Positions 60,215 to 64,000 of a stretch of DNA of 64,000 bases are shown in pieces. A model generated the notes under the pieces. It searched no databases, was not told the origin of the DNA, and was given only the letters and a program-made list of their open reading frames with translations. Each line of letters begins with the position of its first letter. Position 1 is the stretch's first letter. The translations under genes were made by a program, and so were the position numbers. Source of the stretch: Zygnema circumcarinatum. Lineage: Eukaryota > Streptophyta > Zygnematophyceae > Zygnematales > Zygnemataceae. The stretch is taken from positions 1,261,555-1,325,554 of the forward strand of contig CM074819.1 in the NCBI GenBank assembly GCA_037447605.1, read 5' to 3'.

Positions 60215-63200
60215 TGGCATTGGGGAGGGGGAGGGGGCATTGGGGAGGGGGCATTGGGGAGGGGGCGTTGGGGAGGGGGCATTGGGGAGGGGGCATTGGG
60301 GAGGGGGAGGGGGCATTGGGGAGGGGGCATTGGGGAGGGGGCAGTGGGGAGGGGGAGGGGCAGTGGGGAGGGGGAGGAGCATTGGTGAGTGGGAGGGGGA
60401 ATTGGGGAGAGGGCAGTTGGGGAGGGGGAGGGGCATTGGGGAGGGGGGGGTGCATTGGGGAGGGGGCATTGGGGAGGGGGAGGGGGGAGGGGGATTGGGG
60501 GGGAGGGGGCATTGGGGAGGGGGAGGGGGCATTGGGGAGGGGGCATTGGGGAGGGGGAGGGGATTGGGGGGGCATTGGGGAGGGGGCATTGGGGAGGGGG
60601 AGGGGCATTGGGGAGGGGGAGGGGGCATTGGGAGGGGGAGGGGCATTGGGAGGGGGAGGGGCATCGGGGGAGGGGATTGGGGAGGGGGAGGGGCATTGGG
60701 GAAGGGGAGGGGGATTGAGGGGGATGGGCATTGGGGAGGGAGGGATTGGAGGGGCATTGGGAGGGGGAGGGGCATTGGGGAGGGGGAGGGGCATTGTGGA
60801 GGGGTAGGGGGCATTGGGGAGGGGGAGGGGGCATTGGGGATGGGGAGGGGGCATTGGGGAGGGGGAGCGGGGAGTGGGATGGGCAGGGGAGGGGGAGGGG
60901 CATTGGGGAGGGGGCATTGGGAGGGAGGGGCATTGGGAGGGGGGAGGGGGCACTGGGGAGGGGAGGGGCATTGGGAGGGAGGGGCATTGGGGAGGAGGGG
61001 CACTGGGGAGGGAGGGGCATCGGGGAGGAGGGGGCATTGGGAGGGGGAGGGGCGTGGGGAGGGGGAGGGGGCACTGGGGAGGGGAGGGGGGAGGGGATTG
61101 GGGAGGAGAGGGGCATTGGGGAGGGGGAGGGGCATTGGGGAGGGGGAGGGGCAATGGGGAGGGGAGGGGCATTGGGAGGGGGCATTGGGGAGGGGGAGGG
61201 GGCAGGGGGAGGGGGCATTGGGGAGGGGGAGGGGAGTGCATTGGGGAGGGGGAGGGGCATTGGGGAGGGGGGGTCATTGGGGAGGGAGGGGCATTGGGGA
61301 GAGGGGGCATTGGGGAGGGGGAGGGGCAGGGGCATTGGGGAGGGGGAGGGGCATTGGGGAGGGGGAGGGGGACGGGGGAGGGGGGGGAGGGGGCAGTGGG
61401 GAGGGGGAGGGGCATTGGGGAGGGGGAGGGGCATTGGGGAGGGGGAGGGGTCATTGGGGAGGGGGAGGGGGCATTGGGGAGGGGGAGGGGCATTGGGAAT
61501 GGGGAGTGGCATTGGGGTGGTGGAGGGGCACTGGGGAGGGGGAGGGGCATTGGGGAGTGGGAGGGGCATTGGGGAGGAGGGGCAGTGGGGAGGGGGAGGG
61601 GATTGGGGAGGGGGAGGAGCATTGGTGAGTGGGAGGGGGAATTGGGGAGAGGGCAGTGGGGAGGGGGAGGGGCATTGGGGAGGGGGAGGTGCATTGGGGA
61701 GTGGGAGGGGGCATTGAGGAGAGGGCATTGGGGAGGGGGCATTGGGGAGTGGGAGGGGGCATTGGGGAGAGGGCATGGGAGGGGGCAGTGGGGAGGGGGA
61801 GGGGGCATTGGGGAGGGGGAGGTGCAGTGGGGAGGGGGAGGGTCATTGGGGAGGGAGGGGCGTTGGGGAGGGGGCGTGGGGAGGGGGGAGGGGCATCGGG
61901 GAGGGGAGGGGCAGTGGGGAGGGGGAGGGGCATTGGGGAGGGGGAGGGGTCATTGGGGAGGGGGCAGTGGGGAGGGGGAGGGGCATTGGGGAGGAGGAGG
62001 GGCGTCGGGGAGGGGGAGGGCAGTGGGGAGGGAGGGCGTGGGGAGGGGAGGGGGCGTCGGGGAGGGGGAGGGGGCGTGGGGAGGGGAGGGGGCAGTGGGG
62101 AGGGGGAGGGTCATGGGGGAGGGGGAGGGGCATTGGGGAGGGGGCAGGGGGGAGGGGGAGGGGCATCAGGGGAGGGGGAGGGGCGTGGGGAGGGGGAGGG
62201 GCATCAGGAGGGGGAGGGGGCATGGGGAGGGGGAGGGGCATTGGGAGGGGGAGGGGCGTGGGGAAGGTGAGGGGCATTGGGGAGGGGAGGGGCATTGGGG
62301 AGGGGGAGGAGCATTGGTGAGTGGGAGGGGGAATTGGGGAGAGGGCAGTGGGGAGGGGGAGGGGCATTGGGGAGGGGGAGGTGCATTGGGGAGTGGGAGG
62401 GGGCATTGAGGAGAGGGCATTGGGGAGGGGGCATTGGGGAGGGGGAGGGGGCATTGGGGAGGGGGAGGGGAGGGGGCATTGGGGAGGGGGAGGGGCATTG
62501 GGGAGGGGGCATTGGGGAGGGGGCATTGGGGAGGGGGAGGGGGCATCGGGGAGGGGGAGGGTCATCGGGGAGGGGGAGGGGCATTGGGGAGGGGGAGGGG
62601 GATTGGGGAGGGGGAGGGGAGGGGGGCATTGGGGAGGGGGAGGGGCATTGGGGGGGGAGGGGCATTGGGGAGGTGGAGGGGCATTGGGGAGGGGGAGGGG
62701 GCAATGGGGAGGGCGAAGTGGGCATTCGGGAGGGGGCAGTGGGGAGGGGGAGGGGCATTGGGGAGGGGGAGGGGCATTGGGGAGGGGGCATTGGGGAGGG
62801 GGGTTGGGGAGGGGGCAGTGGGGAGGGGGCACTGGGGAGGGGGAGGGGCATTGGGGAGGAGGAGGGGGCGTGGGAGGGGCATTGGGGAGGGGGAGGGGGC
62901 AATGGGTAGGGGGCATTCGGGAGGGGGCAGTGGGGAGGGGGAGGGGCAGTGGGGAGGGGGAGGGGCGTGGGGAGGGGAGGGGGCACTGGGGAGGGGTAGG
63001 GGCATTGTGGAGGGAGAGGGGGCATTGGGGAGGGGGCATTGGGGAGGGGGATGGGTCATTGGGGAGGGGGAGGGGCATTGGGGAGGGGGAGGGGCATTGG
63101 GGAGCAGTGGGGAGGTGGAAGGGGATAGGAGAGTGGGCATTGGGGAGGGGGAGGGGCATTGGGGAGGGGTAGGGGCATTGGGGAGGGGGAGGGGGCAGTG

Positions 63201-64000
63201 GGGAGGGTGAGGGGCATTGGGGAGGGGGAGGGGCATTGGGGAGGGTAGCATTGGGGAGTGGGAGGGGGCAGTGGGGAGGGGGAGGGGGCATTGGGGAGGA
63301 GGAGGGGGCAGTGGGGAGGAGGGGCACTGGGGAGGGGAGGGGCATTGGGGATGGGTAGGGGGCATTGGGAAGGGGGAGTGGCATTGGGGAGGTGGAGGGG
63401 CATTGGGAGGGGGGAGGGGCATTGGGAGGGAGGGGCATTGGGAGGGGGAGGCATTGGGGAGGGAGGGGCATTGGGAGGGGGGCATCTGGGAGGGGGAGGG
63501 GGCAGGGGAGGGGGAGGGGGCACTGGGGAGGGGGAGGAGCATTGGTGAGTGGGAGGGGGAATTGGGGAGAGGGCAGTGGGGAGGGGGAGGGGCATTGGGG
63601 AGGGGGGGGTGCATTGGGGAGTGGGAGGGGTCATTGGGGAGGAGGGGCATTGGGAGGGGGCATTGGGGAGGAGGGGGCATTGGGGAGGGGCATTGGGAGG
63701 GGGCAGGGGAGGGGAGGGTCATTGGGGAGGTGGAGGGGCATTGGGAGGGGGCATTGGGAGGGGGAGGGGCATCGGGGAGGGGAAGGGCATTGGGGAGGAG
63801 GGGGACTGGGGAGGGGCATTGGGAGGGGAGGCATTGGGGAGGGTGAGGGGCATTGGGAGGGAGGGGCATTGGGGAGGGGGAGGGGCATTGGGGAGGGGGA
63901 GGGGGCATTGGGGAGGGGGGGGCATTGGGGAGGGGGAGGGGGGAGGGGGTAGTGGGGAGGGGGTAGTGGGGAGGGGGTAGTGGGAGGGGGAGGGGAGGGG
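60215..64000 (+). repeat. G-rich minisatellite, GGGGCATTGGGGAGGGGGA units
   Basis: At least 3.8 kb of tandem units of about 12-20 bp built from GCATTGGGGAGGGGGAGG, with G/A length changes and substitutions, run off the window end. All G-rich sequence is on the plus strand. A variant block starting ATTGGTGAGTGGGAGGGGGA recurs at 60381, 61621, 62313 and 63541, giving higher-order structure. Very long open frames on both strands are composition artefacts. Confidence 0.97.

Noticed and set aside
60031-63980. Many overlapping open frames up to about 580 codons in the minisatellite
   Set aside because: Present in nearly all frames of a tandem repeat, with no start context, domain or codon bias; composition artefacts.
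60215-64000. CRISPR-like repeat array
   Set aside because: Units are contiguous with no unique spacers of constant length, and the genome is eukaryotic.

Overview
The window is nuclear DNA of a photosynthetic eukaryote of the green lineage. Evidence is a plastid-type DXS with a transit peptide, two plant-type NRT2 nitrate transporters, a plant-type COG7, a chromodomain Ty3/gypsy retroelement and many GT-AG introns. The intron-rich genes set among large GA/CT-, GTACG- and G-rich simple repeats fit a streptophyte (charophyte) alga such as Chara best. A bryophyte or other repeat-rich streptophyte cannot be excluded. Two 10-N assembly gaps are present (about 10200 and 50384).

Layout. 0.4-7.5 kb is a decayed LTR Ty3/gypsy chromovirus. 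7.5-10.9 kb is repeat DNA, with a GTACT/GATAC dispersed repeat and an inverted-repeat element. 11.4-14.1 kb (minus) is a complete five-exon nucleotide-sugar transporter of the URGT/UXT group. 14.1-17.2 kb is more dispersed repeat. 17.2-20.0 kb (minus) and 24.7-27.5 kb (plus) are two complete eight-exon NRT2 genes, head to head, on the arms of a 2.9-kb inverted repeat. The 4.4-kb spacer holds an interstitial TTAGGG array and a small U1-type zinc-finger ORF. 30.3-47.4 kb holds three co-oriented complete genes: DXS (12 exons, 745 aa), a CS-ankyrin-TPR protein (9 exons, 601 aa) and COG7 (10 exons, 859 aa). 48.5-54.5 kb (minus) is a DUF7796/glycosyltransferase-like gene whose 3' part is written twice around an N gap. 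55-57 kb is repeat. 57.2-59.7 kb is a five-exon ribosomal protein L13a (uL13) locus with several reading-frame lesions. 60.2 kb to the end is a G-rich minisatellite with higher-order structure.

All multi-exon models were built by hand by joining family-conserved segments at GT-AG sites and checking that exon lengths keep frame. Functionally the neighbours are unrelated housekeeping and metabolic genes (nitrate uptake, MEP isoprenoid pathway, Golgi sugar transport and tethering). No operon-like logic applies. The most noteworthy structures are the homogenised NRT2 inverted pair with its telomere-like spacer, the probable false duplication at the second gap, the undescribed-looking GTACT/GATAC repeat family, and the CS-ANK-TPR domain combination.
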